DNA of 46,932 nucleotides from Priapulus caudatus (GCF_000485595.1 NW_014577364.1:83999-130930); one strand, 5' to 3'. Shown: positions 1 through 34,800, counted from the first letter of the stretch. Notes: generated from the letters alone by a model not told the origin. Program-made: numbers and translations.

Positions 1-10
1 GACACTAACC

Positions 11-152
<142 letters not shown>

Positions 153-236
153 CGCGAACCGACAGAGGCACTCACGGAGAGTGCATACCTCCGAGCATGT
201 ACATGTATGTGATAGCTAGCTCGCTGCTGGCACACA

Positions 237-323
237 GACGCCCTAAGGCGAGCTGCTGCTGACTGGACGCCCTAAGGCGAGCTGCTGCTGACTCGACGCC
301 CTAAGGCGAGCTGCTGCTGAATC
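237..323. repeat. 3 x 29-bp tandem repeat
   Basis: Three head-to-tail copies start at 237, 266 and 295, each beginning gacgccctaaggcgagctgc. The copies differ only in their last few bases. The array is intronic and has no visible function. Confidence 0.9.
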
Positions 324-342
324 GATCGCGGCGAACACTAGT

Positions 343-500
343 GGCTACACACACACACGAACACACACACGAACACACACACACGAACACACACACGAGA
401 CCGATTACATTACCTCCTTGGCGGAGAGGTAAATATATATACATACACATATATTGAGTATACACACTAAGCACAAGCACACACACGCACGCACGCACGC
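343..500. repeat. Interrupted CA / GAACAC simple repeat
   Basis: Blocks of ACACAC separated by GA/GAAC units (345-395), then unique sequence, then a CACACGCACGCACG run (475-503) directly before the 74-bp satellite. Nothing else is visible in this part of the intron. Confidence 0.8.
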
Positions 501-504
501 CACG

Positions 505-16719
<16,215 letters not shown>

Positions 16720-17419
16720 TATATATGAATAGCAGCTCTGTACTTTATATTTTGCTCGTACAGTTGGTATCAATAAGGAGTTTGTACATTCGTTTGAGCT
16801 TTGTCGGGTGTTGAGTGTGATCAATACTTTACTGATGCTTTGTCGATGAATTCGCAACAACACACTCAAGCTTGCATATACGTGCAAACACTCGTGTTAT
16901 ATTCACTGCAAAACGTGGGGCAGGTTAAAGTAAGAAGTAATTGAATTTTTCTACATTCTTTATGTGCAAGTGATTTACTTACTGTAATATAGAAAAACAC
17001 GCCAGATACGTTGTGCACCATTTTATTTTTTCCCCCACCTTTAAATGCTCCCCAACTTTAAGACGTGAAGTTTAAAATTGGTTAAAAATACACACGAGTG
17101 TTTAGTGAGATCCATATATAAGCCAGTTCCCTCGTTTAGTTCTAGATTAAATCCTCATGGTATCGGCATAATATCATAACATGTACTGTGACTGGACGTT
17201 TTCTATATGTGACTGAGGACTACAAATGCTAGCTGTACTGTCAACACCATTACTGTAAAATAGTGGTTGCCTTGAGGTACTGTGCACACCATGGCATAAC
17301 CTGGGCATCTACCTTCTTACCCTTGGTTGTATCAATCAGAATATCATGGAGTTATCAAGGTAGGAGCACTTTCATGTGAGCGAAATCAAAAGGGAGGGAT
17401 GGTGAGGTCGGAGTGAGAG

Positions 17420-17562
17420 GGTGTATGTGCGTGCGCATGCGTGTGTATGTGTGTGCGTGCGTGCGTGCGTGCGCATGCGTGTGTATGTGTGTGCGTGTGT
17501 GCGTGCGTGCGCATGCGTGTGTATGTGTGTGCGTGCGCATGCATGTGTGTTTGTGCGTGTGA
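17420..17562. repeat. GTGCGT / GCGCATGC minisatellite
   Basis: Imperfect repeats of gcgtgcgcatgcgtgtgtatgtgt. Alternating purine-pyrimidine throughout, so prone to Z-DNA in principle. Open frames across it on either strand are artefacts. It lies in the KLC 3' region. Confidence 0.9.
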
Positions 17563-17748
17563 GGCCGTCAATCAGCAATTTCGTCCATCGCTAGTCGTCA
17601 TCATGCTACGCGTTGCAGAGAAATGATGTTCTAGTTGTTTTCAATGCGTATATGTCTGTCTGCTGCAGTTCTGTATATTTGTATGAGATGAGATGACAGC
17701 AGGCTGTGTGCCATGAGCATGTATTCATCTCTATGTTCTGGGGGCTGG

Positions 17749-17754
17749 AATAAA
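17749..17754 (+). terminator. Candidate polyadenylation signal for KLC
   Basis: AATAAA about 1.0 kb after the KLC stop. A similar GGAATAAATGTGG context recurs near 18357. Placement is inferred from the hexamer alone. Confidence 0.35.
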
Positions 17755-18349
17755 TGTGGTTGTTGCTATTATACATTGTTCGTTATTGCCATGGTTTTGA
17801 TAGTTATTCAATATGTACAGCCGGCTGAAAACTTGGGAATGTGACTCGATTCGTGTGATGTTGATAAAGGAAATTGTAAACGAGATTAAATGAACCAAAT
17901 ATCTCTGTATTCCACAGTACCCATTTTTATATGAAGTGACCATTTTCATCCTTATAAATACGTACACAATACAATGAGTATACATGTATTTTACATCTAG
18001 CCTCCAATTGCAACACTACACAGTCACATTCTTTTGTGATCACAGTATCTACACACCCTAAATTTCTAACAACAGTTTCTATACACCTAAGGAAAATCAT
18101 ACTGCTTCTGTTCCATATTTCTCCAGTTTGCATCAGATTTAGGTTCAAACGATCCTTGCAAGATGAGTATGCCAGGTAATTACCACCTGATACTGGCTAC
18201 TTTCAAGCTTTGGCTATCATATTGTACAACACTCAGAGGAACAAGAACACACCATAACACCGATCTACTGAGGTACAGCCACTAAGAAAACAGTTTTGGA
18301 TATACCACTAAGCTAGAGTCCAGGTGCTTCAAGAGATATGCTTCCGAAC

Positions 18350-19900
18350 GAAGATGGAATAAATGTGGCATCACCAAAAGTAATTAAACAGACATGCAAG
18401 GACACACGAGGCAGGAAAACGACTCAACATAAAGACTGAATGCTGGCTAGACTACACAAGATACAGGAGAGGAAGGAAAGCAACGCCACAATGAATAACA
18501 GTCGAACCAGAAGAACAGGTAAAAGCTCAATAGCAGTACATGAAATGCCCTGGAAAGGCCAAGTGCCTTTTTCGTGGAGAAATTAGCCAGGCAAGAAAAA
18601 ACAAGTATCCACACAAGAATATGAAGAAACAATGCCAAACAAGGAAACTAGCAATCAAAATGAAAATGTTTTGAAGAGGCAGTCAGTATCGTTGAACAGC
18701 AATGGAAATGGCGAGCCTATCACTGAAGAGAACTGCTAAGTCATCCACCGCCAGAAGAAGATGCCACTACACCACCTCTTCACAGAAAAATACAATACTG
18801 CCATAAGCCCATTAGAAATGAAATCATGAAAGCCATGAAAGAGGTGTAAAACAAAAAGTTCAGATGGTTCCAGCAGAAATAAATCAGGCAGATGCAATGC
18901 TGCCAAACAAAGTACTACAATTTATTCAAAAAAATGCTGGAGGAATATATTCATACCTATTGAAGAGGATGACTTATTTTCAAGGTCTCCAAGGAGGAAC
19001 ACCTTAGTAAATTCCACAATCATGACAGGTGGATTATGTCATGTGCCAGGAAATTGTATTGGAAAGGATTGTGGGAGACAATTACACTGCGAAATATTTG
19101 CAGCTCCACAAAAATATGGACCAAAACAAATATCACAATCTTCAAACATAATGTCACTATTGTACTACAGAAAAACTCGCATAAGTCGTCATCGTCGAAC
19201 TCGTTAATTCGCACAAGTCGTCACGGAAGTCAAAGTCCCGATTTTCTCTCATAGTAAATCCATTGGAATAGCCCTGCCTAAGTCGTCATTTATAAGTCGT
19301 CATTTATAAGTCGTCATTATATGTACATGTCGTTGCCCTCAGACAGGTCCCATGTAATACAAACAACAGTAATTTCCCATCTGTAAGTCGTCATCATTAG
19401 GTCGAACCGACGATCGCCTGTAGATCGCGCAACTGAGTTTAATACGGTTTGTAAATCGTCAAAATGACGATATACCCGCTTAAGTCGTCATTTGGGCGAC
19501 TTACATATAAGTCGACAAAATGATGACTTACGCGTATGTCGTCATTTTCGTAAGTTGCCACAAATATGCTGGTCCCAAAAGTGTTGTCTTATGCGAGTTT
19601 TACTGTACTGTATGGTGTAGAGACATGGGGGGATTGAACAAAAACGCAAATAACACATTCTTCTACAGCTGCCTTATACAAATCCTACGCATCAAAGTGG
19701 CTGACAAAACCATAAAAATACACCAGGAACTGTGTGTGAGAACAGGACAAGAATGCACAGTCCCATAGATTCTGCAGAGAAAGTGTAGATCTATGGATTA
19801 GGCACAGCCTGAAGAAGACAACATCAAAAATCACTAGAAAATCATTGAGTTAAATCCAGAGGGCGAGAAAAGTTAGAATATGACCGAGGAACTTTTGCAA
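18350..19900 (+). pseudogene. Decayed LINE reverse-transcriptase ORF
   Basis: Frames interrupted by stops and shifts still read like a non-LTR retrotransposon RT. Around 18710-18850, NGEPITEENC and EIMKAMKEV recall the region before RT. Around 18940-19070, a segment recalls the KKGDLSKCNNYRGI block and the VxGKVLxRIL region. TKTNITIFKHNVTIVL (ends 19164) joins LYGVETWGLNKNANNTF (from about 19608), the LLYGxETW motif typical of this class. A DNA element at 19168-19605 splits the motif. The boundaries are approximate and the clade is not resolved. Confidence 0.7.
19168..19605. mobile_element. pogo/Tigger-like non-autonomous element inside the LINE
   Basis: Left end CAGAAAAACTCGCATAAG and right end CTTATGCGAGTTTTACTG are inverted with one mismatch. 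TA flanks both sides (19166-19167 and 19606-19607). The interior is rich in the motif AAGTCGTCAT and its complement. CAG...CTG ends with TA duplication are typical of Tc1-mariner/pogo-type elements; there is no transposase. Confidence 0.8.
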
Positions 19901-20177
19901 ACAGGACACTGGGGTACAGTATACGCATGGTATTGCACACATAAGCGATTTAGGTAGAAAAACTGCTTGAGGCCTACTACAATGCAAATTTACATATATA
20001 TAATGACTCCTATTCTATTAGCTACTGGTTTTACAGCAAATTTGTGCTGTCTATCCCGTTGTGAATTGATTAGTAAATACTAGCAAAAACAATTGTGTAA
20101 GAATATGAAAATTCATGATCTGAGGCTTTGATGGTCTAAAGATAATTTTAACCTAGAGGCAGTTTGAATGCTTAAAC

Positions 20178-20364
20178 CAGGGGTTCTTAACCTGTGGTCC
20201 ATGGACCCCTTTGCGGCCCGTGGATGGGCTGTAGGGGGTCCGTGAACCCCATTGTATGCAAATTTTGTGTTCATGTGCTTATGTGCATTTTTCTGGGGAG
20301 GGGTCCGTAGCTTTCACCAGATTCTCAAAGGGGTCCATGACTCGAAAAAGGTTAAGAACCACTG
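20178..20364. mobile_element. hAT-like non-autonomous element
   Basis: Ends CAGGGGTTCTTAACC and GGTTAAGAACCACTG are inverted, and the interior carries GGGGTCC/GGACCCC blocks, as in MER5/Charlie-type hAT elements. I could not find a clean 8-bp target duplication. It lies just 3' of ENOPH1. Confidence 0.75.
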
Positions 20365-20420
20365 AAGTAAATGCTCCCTCTCGGCTCTTAGTAAATGATA
20401 ATGTCAAAATGTTTGATAGT

Positions 20421-26437
<6,017 letters not shown>

Positions 26438-27525
26438 TGCTAACGTAACGACACGCCATCTATCGTGTGATAAACTAATAAAATGCCACTAAACTGTTAT
26501 GATTATTTTTATACATTGCATCGAAACAACCCTTGATTGCATGTTTAGATTGTGTTTGAATTATTTTATAATACTAGGTAATACATTACTATAGGATAGC
26601 GTTGCTAACCTTTTGTCGAGACGTAGGCACCCCACAGCTGATGGTCTACCATTTTTGCGACGAGCATACAGAAGGCGCACGTACTGTAGTGGAAGACCGT
26701 GTATGTCCACGCGCTTATTCGTCATATCGTTATGTTGTAAATGTCTGTGCCCTTTCATGCCATCATTTTCGGGTGCCTTGTGAAATACAAGAGAGGGTGC
26801 TAAGATATACAAGATACAAGATACAAGATATACAAGATACAATGCCAACGATTCTATGCCAGCAATCAACAAATCAAGTTGTACACATTGACTTTACGAC
26901 GTTACGCGCTGAAGCTTTCCTTCACCCGTAGCGACATCAAGTGATGTAGGTTTCTAATCAATAAATTAGATTCCCACCCGTCGACGCAGTCGGCGCATTC
27001 GTCGGCGCATACGCCCCCAAAGCAAAGCCATTGCGTGTCCAGATACAGTTCGGCAATGCAGGATCCCGTCTATATTTTCACGCGCTCGATTCGTCCTATC
27101 GATTTTATAGCGAACGTTCGTCTTCGCGTTTGGCTGGTGGCTACGTATTCGCACTCATACGCCCACTACTGCTTCCACGTGTAACTGGTTATTTTGTGTG
27201 GTTTCGCATAATAATTAGAGTCTAATATACTTGCTTTTCCCTCCGCGTGCTGTGATGGTAATCGAGATAACGTGGACGGTCAAGATTCTGTGATGAAACC
27301 TGTGATTATAAAGCACGCGTATGCACACCGTACGTACGGCACAGTACTCGAAGGGGTAGCAATCCCAATCGACGTCAGTGGCGCAGGTACATTAGGCCCA
27401 CTTAATGTAACTTGACGGAGGATTGATAGTGATTTCAGCGTCTGCATGACTGTGTGACGAGTTTTACCCACTTGGCCGAAGAAGATTCGAGTTTCCATTG
27501 CGGACGCGAGTAAAGCACTTGAGAA
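26438..27525. promoter_or_regulatory. Head-to-head spacer between ENOPH1 and the coiled-coil gene
   Basis: About 1.1 kb between the ENOPH1 start codon (minus strand) and the first copy of the coiled-coil gene's start exon (plus strand). It is GC-richer around 26980-27200 and contains a short atacaag repeat at 26812-26840. It must hold the ENOPH1 promoter and may be shared; no TATA or Inr assignment is safe. Confidence 0.4.
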
Positions 27526-27865
27526 ATGTTGTCTGGCTTTGAGATACAGTCTTTTTTGGATGTACTGCAAAACAAGATGGGCGGGGAGTCAAAGGAATCC
27601 AGCCCAGAAGAGCCCCGAACGCTCGGGAAGGTAGGGTGCATGCTCCATCTTACCTATACCTATGAGTGTGTATATATATACGCATGAAAATTGAAAATTC
27701 ATAAATGTGTGTACGTGTAATGCTATTTTCCCATCTGAATTGTTCGATTGTCATAATCAATTAACGTATCGATTATGACCGTTATTGATGATGATGATCA
27801 TCAGCAGCAGCAGCCGTCGCATGGTCATCGACGTCGGCGTCATCGCCGTACATATATGATATCAT
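27463..27865 (+). repeat. Duplicated first-exon block, copy 1
   Basis: From tttacccacttggccgaaga this block matches 29771 onward almost base for base through the exon and about 230 bp of the following intron, with a few small indels. Homology stops at gatatcat, just before CAGGAGTAAG at 27866. Confidence 0.92.
27526..27630 (+). CDS. Coiled-coil gene first exon, extra copy
   Basis: Encodes 35 residues starting MLSGFEIQSFLDVLQNKMGG and ending RTLGK, then donor gtaggg. An in-frame TGA lies two codons before the ATG. It differs from the copy at 29834 by one residue (Gly for Ala) and one silent change. It could be an alternative first exon or a haplotype/assembly duplicate. Confidence 0.6.
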
Positions 27866-28234
27866 CAGGAGTAAGATAATATAGGGGGTCATGCCCCCCC
27901 TTTGGCATCCGAAATACTTCTCTAATTTTCAGTGGCATCTGGAATACTCCATAATTTTGGGCTGGCATCTGGAATACTATTTAACTGCAGCCAGCACCGA
28001 ATAATACATAAGCAAACAGTAACAATAGTCGCAATACACAACATTTATTAACCTTTATTCATGCACACTATTTTTAGGTGAGCAATAAATACACCCTTAA
28101 TTGTCATGCTTGTTAGAGGAAATAATTGAAGAAAAGTACAGACTTTATGCCCAGAAGTCGGCAAATCTGCTGTTGAATTGATTTGCCTTCCTGTCCTGCT
28201 TGTGCGGTTGTCGTGATGCTACTACCGGTAGTAG

Positions 28235-29345
28235 CGCAGGGCGGATCCAAGAATTTCAAAAAGAGGGGGCAACCAAGATGAGCAATCATGTAGTGAAAAT
28301 GTGGGGGATGATACGGCGTAGAGAGCTGGAGCGACGAAGCCCGACAGCGAACGCAAGCAGTGAGGGGGCCAGGGGCGTGTACAGGAATTGGACAAGGCGG
28401 GGTCTAGACCGTAACCCATACTTAGGAGCACGCAGAAGGGGGGGTCTGGGGGGCCTCCCCCAGAAATTTTTGAAATAGACCACCCTGCAGATGGCGTTTT
28501 CTGTGCGCGAGCAGGGGGGGCGCGGACCGGCCCTGGACCCCCCTGTACACGCCCCTGGGGGGAGCTTTTGCACTTTTTAGGCTAAAATGGGGGCAATCTG
28601 TTGCATACTGTAGAGGTATTTTAACTCATATTGGAGCAATCATTTATGTGTTAAATTTGATCAGCTGGCGAGTGACCAGCCTTTCGGTATGGGCGGGGGG
28701 GGGGCAGCTAAGGACCGGTCAAATGTACCGAGAAATTACATTAGCACTAAATGTTTTAAACCTTAATAATTTCTGACATGGATCAATGTGTATTACAGAA
28801 GCACATTCACATACGTCAAATAACTATTGCAGGCTAGGAGAAAAGATATGAGCAGATTCAAAAAAAAAATCTTGTGATAACTCGAATATATTTCAACACT
28901 TGAAAGAATTGTTTCGTATTAGTATGAGTATGGGTGCTGTATTGTCATATACAGAAGACGCAAATAAAATAAGTACTTTTTCTCCTAATGAAACAGTCGG
29001 TTAGCATAGCATGTATGACATAATAACAGTTGGCGGCCAGAAATATAATCTGCTAACAATGTACTAAAATCAAATTCTTGTAATGAGCTCTGAGATGGTT
29101 TCTTTGGCAGGACAATTCAGCAAGATGACGACAACATTTGAATAGTTTATGTAAACATGAAAAGAGGTCAGCACAACTGGAAACTCATCTTGTAACCTTA
29201 TTTAACAACATTGAAATTGGAAGAAAAAAATTAATTTGCTGAATTTTGTAATTTTGTAATTTTTTTAAATGTAATTTTTTAAAATTTTTTTTTCCGGTTT
29301 CAAAAGGGGGCACGGGCCGGATGTTGGCCCCCATCTAATCGCGCT
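28235..29345. repeat. Interspersed-repeat block between the two exon copies
   Basis: Starts gcagggcggatccaagaatt and later carries ttcaaaagggggcacgggcc (29299-29318). It resembles the CAGGGGCGGATCC class of invertebrate repeats, but a matching inverted end was not found. It contains a nested element (28370-28557) and a G run (28697-28706). Confidence 0.4.
28370..28557. mobile_element. 188-bp CAGGGGCG-ended element
   Basis: Left end CAGGGGCGTGTACAGG and right end CCTGTACACGCCCCTG are perfect 16-bp inverted repeats. The interior is rich in G and C runs. Flanks are G-rich, so a target duplication cannot be judged. Confidence 0.75.
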
Positions 29346-29745
29346 GCGCTGGGTTAGTATATATATTTGCGGCTCTTCAACACTTATCACAGCAAAAAGC
29401 GCCTAGTAATGGCCTAAATCAGTCCCAGATGCAAACAACCCAGGTGAACGGCCACGACAAGGGCATAAGTTCCGGATTGTATACATTTCAAATTAACATT
29501 AGGACCTGGTACACCGACTGGATCTCGATTGATTTCCCGTCTGTTCGCGGATCACTACCGTGCGGGACGAGTCTCGGTTTCCAGTTAGCAAGGGTAAATA
29601 GAATCAACATTTATTAAAAAATGCAAGGCAAAAGTTCAGACAAAAATACAATTCCCCGATGTATAGTATTCAATTTTTCGTCCTACGGAATAGTATACTG
29701 TCATCGCCGCGTACGCGTACCGCACCCTCGTGCGTACGGAATACT

Positions 29746-29770
29746 NNNNNNNNNNNNNNNNNNNNNNNNN
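29746..29770. other. Assembly gap (25 N)
   Basis: Twenty-five unresolved bases. Homology to the first exon block resumes on the base after the gap. Confidence 1.
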
Positions 29771-30158
29771 TTTACCCACTTGGCCGAAGAAGATTCGAGT
29801 TTCCATTGCGGACGCGAGTAAAGCACTTGAGAAATGTTGTCTGGCTTTGAGATACAGTCTTTTTTGGATGTACTGCAAAACAAGATGGGCGGGGAGTCAA
29901 AGGAATCCAGCCCAGAAGAGCCCCGAACGCTTGCGAAGGTAGGTGCTCCATCTTACCTACCTATGTCTGACAGTCTGAGTGTGTATATACGCATGAAATG
30001 CATAAATGTGTGTGTGATGCCATTTTCCCATCTGAATTGTTCGATTGTCATAATCAATTAACGTATCGATTATGACCGTTATTGATGATGATGATCATCA
30101 GCAGCAGCAGCCGTCGCATGGTCATCGACGTCGGCGTCGTCGTCGTACATGCATGATA
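29771..30158 (+). repeat. Duplicated first-exon block, copy 2
   Basis: Second copy of the 27463-27865 block, starting directly after the N gap and ending near catgatat. It is contiguous with the rest of the coiled-coil gene. Confidence 0.92.
29834..29938 (+). CDS. Coiled-coil gene exon 1
   Basis: Start codon with an in-frame TGA two codons upstream; MLSGFEIQSFLDVLQNKMGG..., ending RTLAK; donor gtaggt. This is the copy adjacent to the remaining exons. Confidence 0.8.
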
Positions 30159-31819
30159 TGGTATAGTAATCGCTCATATTTTATTGATGTAAAAATCCAC
30201 CGATGTAATTTTTAATTTTAGCCATAACCTGCATGTAATGTGGTGAGATTGAGACGTAAACAAAAATTGTTACCGTATGAATATTAGTATAGACTGGCAT
30301 ATACTTTTGTGTAGAGCTAAAACTGATCGACTATTGTTGCTCTGTGCTGGCCGTGAATAATTTAAATTGTGTAATTTAAGATGATTATATGTACCAATAT
30401 TAGGTAATTAACATAATTTTCCCCACATAGGAACGTAGCGAAGTGGCGTGTGCAAGTCCTGGTCGCCCCAGCCCAAACCGACGCCAACCACAGCACTGCT
30501 GTGCTGCAGAAAGGGACATCGCCATCCTGCACTCAAGACTGAAGACATCAAGCAGGGAAACAAAAGTGCTACAGCGAAAGCTGAATGCTGTGGAGGTGGA
30601 GTGCCAGGAGAAGCTGGAAACGGTGAGAGTCGAGAGAGACGCGGAAACAGTGCAGCTGAGTGAGCAACTGTGTGTGATGCAAGCAAAGCTGGGTAGGCTG
30701 CAGCTCGCTAAAGAGGAGGCTGTTGAGAAGGTCGCGGTTTCACAACAGCAACAACTTGGCGGTAGTAACGAGGACATAAGAGCTGAACTAATTGCAACCA
30801 TCGCGAAGCTTAAGGAAATAGAAAGCGAGAAGGAGACCTCCGTTTGTCGCATTGCTGAGCTCACTACTAAACTGCGAATAGTGGAAGAAAGGAAGCACCG
30901 CGAGGTAGCAGAACTAGAGAAGAAAGTTTGCAACTTAGAGGAGCAGAAGAATCAGCTTCAAGAGCAGCTGCTTGACATGGAACGATGCCTCCTCAACAAT
31001 CTAAAGGAAGATGACTTGGAGAAGGAGAGGTGTATTCGAGAACTCACACAGAGAGTCACATTCTTGGAATCACTGCTTAAAGAAATGGGGGCAACTGTGG
31101 ACCTGACGGGTGATGTCTGTGTCGTGGGCAGTGCCAGCCAAGTCAGCGTAGAGCACAAGCAAGACGCCATATGCTCGGAGTCACCTCTCGGAAGGAGAGA
31201 TAGCACGGGCTGGGAGGGAACAGACAGTGGGTACAGCCAGTCACCGTTTCACGCAAGCTTCGGACAAATGCCATCCCTCACAAGCTCCCGGCAGGAGAGG
31301 GAGTGGACGGGGTCGCACGACACGCTCGACTCAACACTACCCTACCTCGCGTTCGACCAGCACGCCGACATCGCCGACATGGTGGGCGTGGTCGCGATGC
31401 TCAAGCAGCAGATCGACGACTACAAGAACGAGAAGGAGAAGCTGGAGGGCAACCACTGCGAGCAGGTAGCCATCCTGCAGTCGGCTCTCAGCGACCTGCA
31501 GGCGAGCAGTGAGGCGAACGCGAGCATCCTCCGCACGCAGCTCGATCAGATTCAGGCGAGCAAGGAGGCAGAGAGGCAGCGCCTTCAGGAGGAGATCGAG
31601 ACACTGTTGGCGGAGAAGAACTGGGAGGTTGAGTCGCTCGAGAGACAGATCGATGAGCTGAAGCGCTCCCGCAAACTGTCGGACCTGCAGACGGAGCTTC
31701 GCGACCGTGAGTGCGAGATCGAGACGCTGCAGTCGAGCATTGAGGCGTTGGAGCAGACACAGCAGGTGAGTTGTAGTGGTAGTGGTGGTGACAGTAGTAG
31801 TAGTGGTAGTTTTAGTGGT

Positions 31820-31852
<33 letters not shown>

Positions 31853-34800
31853 CAGGAACATAGCTAACCCATTTTGTCTGGGGGGGTGCAAGGCCATGTG
31901 TGTGGTGTTTCTGGGAAGGTGACCATCATTGATCATGTATTGTATTTACTTTATTTCTGGGGGGCAACTGCTCCTTGTCTCCTTCCCTCCCCCCTGCTAG
32001 CAGAGAGGAGCCCTGCACAGTAGTAGTGGCAGTGGTAATATTTTTACTGGTACTGGTAGTGGTAGTGGTAGTGGTAGTGGTAGTGGTAGTGGTAGTGGTA
32101 GTGGTAGCAGCTAGTAGCAGCAGGAGCAGCACTAGTAGTAAACGTTTATCACCACGTATAAAAACACTACATTATAAGACGACATTGACTGTGAAGCTAA
32201 TCCATGAACTTTGGCAATTGAATTAAAATAGAAACGGAATAGAAATACAAGCTAATGTTGTTAACTACAATAAAACTATTCTGTAAAACGATCGGCGCAG
32301 TTATTTACATGTATAGGATTACATTAGCATTTGTCTTCTTTCAGAAAGTTTTTGCAGTTGTAAAACTGATTTTGTTATGTCTTTGTATCTAGGCTGAGGT
32401 TGTCATGCTGGAGAGCAGGATCGACGATTTGTTCAGTGACATTGAGCAGGATGCGCTGACCTTCACGACAAGACTGAAGGACGTCGAGGAGAGGAAGGAC
32501 CGCACGATTGCAGAGCTGAAGGAAAAGCTGAAGCAGGTGGAGGCCGACAAGGATGACAGTCTGTTGCGCATCAAGGGCGAGATGAGGGAGATCACTTTGT
32601 ACAAGGACTGCGAGATTTCAGACCTGCGACAGAAATTAGAAGAGCACGAGAGGACGAACGACGAGGAAGCTACCAGGTTGGAGGAGGAGCTCTCTGCCAC
32701 GGAGCATAAGTTCAGCACACAGAATGTGCCCGAGTTAGAAGCGACGATTAACTGGTTGGAAATCATCAAGGAGACAAAGGAAGTTGAAATCGATGGATTG
32801 TGTCAGAAGCTGGCCACGAGGGATGCTAAAGTGGAGGAGTTAGAGACTAACGGCAAGGAGCTTAAGGCAAAAACTAAGCAGGATATGGTGGACTTAGAAA
32901 CAAAGTTGCAGTGCAAAAGTGAGCTGATCGCCCTATCCAAGGTAATAGTCGAAGAACTCAAGAGCCAGTTGTATGAGATGCAGGTGAAACTGCAAGCTTT
33001 GGAGATGAAAGAGCAGAAGATGCTGATCAGTGATAAAGTTAATACGGTATGTGTAACCTCAGGCTCATTTTACGTGATTCAGAATCTATCTTTTGCAAAG
33101 GGTAACCATTGCTTGCCACAGTTTAGCAGGAAGACATGAATAAAATCAAGTCACTGCATGGTTACTAACATTTATATATAATGAACGTTTACCACAGTGA
33201 TCGCCAATGCAGCAGACATTATACGTGTTAATATATACTTTAGCAGTGATTTGCATATTGCAGTGATGCTAGCTCAATGGCATAGAGCTCCAATAACCCA
33301 GTACTGACAACGAAATATTTACATTTATGTTTGTTTAGACATTTACCAGAAATCCTTGATAACCAGTGTAAAAAAAAAAGTGTGAAGAACAACGAAATTA
33401 TGGAATTGAGGAGTTTGTGTTTCAGGTTGTTGATGGTAAGAAGGAAGAGCTTGCGCTACTGGAAGCAAAAGTGCGCAGTCTGGAAGTGATACTGGGGTCC
33501 GCAAGAAGTGAACACCTACAGGAGGTGCAGAACCTCGAAAAGAGGCTGATGGCATTAGGCAACCAACTTGCCAGGGATCAACAGAGACAGCAAGACTTCC
33601 AGGTAAAGTGAACAAAATCATCATCATATTCAATGCACGCACTCATGCATTCATAAGAGTATCTGGGTGGTCGTTTGCCCATTTGTTCATTTTATTAGTT
33701 TATTGTTCCATTCCTTTATTCTTTCATTAAGCCAACATTCTCTCTTTTTGATTGATTATTTATTACTTACTGCCTTCCTTTTTTATAATATACAAAAAAT
33801 CTCATAATTACCAAAAATATTTCCCTTTATTATCTATAATTGATCTATAATTCCCAAACCTTGAAAATTTGACTATTTCAAAAGCTGTTCGATTGATCTG
33901 CCAAAACTCATCATAAAATTCTCCTTTTAATTGTTATCTATATCATTATCGTTTTTGTTGCAATTAATATAGTAACTTCTTCAATATCAATATATTACTG
34001 ATTTTGGTTGCAATGGTATAACTGGTTTCCGCATATCAGATAAATATGTTTGACGCATACACATATAAATGGCCGATATGTCACCATAGACACTCAGGTA
34101 ATTATTTGTGCCATCTAATCTCATGTGGCATGGCCAAACTATTGCGTCTGTAACACAATGCATAATTGCTATTGGTACTCTAAGTGGATAAGTTTTGATT
34201 GGTCAAAATCATGCAGCCAGTACTATATTGTTTTTTAATTTGTCTACTGAAAAACTAAACGTACTGCAACTATAAGCTAAAGTAAAATAACTAAGCTAAA
34301 ATAAGCTAGTTAAAATAAGCTAAATAAGCTAAGGTATTCTTAGCGTCAAAATTGAAATGTACACAAAGAATTGGGCCTACATGGATTTCAATGGTAAATT
34401 ATACAGGGTTACAGAGTTTCATTTTGCTATCACTGATATTTTATTTCTCTAAGAGATGAAATCATTTAAATATATGCCTGAATATTTCCAAAACCTATCA
34501 ATATTGTAACACTGCACATTAACGAAATTGATTTCAGTCAAAATTTTGTGACATAAACTATGCATCAACTAGCAGCTGGCACTTTAAACCATGTGTTTTT
34601 TACACATTCATCTATATCTAGTCTATTCTGTATAGTCACTCCGGATAATCTATCAGGGAATGGTCGCCGACGTGCAAAGAGGTGCAGAGCAAGATGAAGC
34701 GATGGAGTGTTGCTCATGGGGGACGTTTGCGACAGCTGCGGTAGTAGCGGATGCTGATTATGACGACACTGTTGTCTGCTCCATACAGAAACGTGATAAG

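Larger units (their letters stand above)
16720..18349 (+). other. KLC 3' UTR / spacer
   Basis: AT-rich sequence with the GTGCGT minisatellite and a candidate AATAAA at 17749. No coding exon is supported. Confidence 0.5.

Noticed and set aside
19185-19600. AAGTCGTCAT motifs as a regulatory array
   Set aside because: They lie wholly inside a TA-flanked transposon, so subterminal transposase sites are a simpler explanation.
31337-31936. 199-codon minus-strand frame opposite exon 2
   Set aside because: A Leu/Thr-rich shadow of the Glu/Lys coiled-coil coding strand and the AGT repeat.
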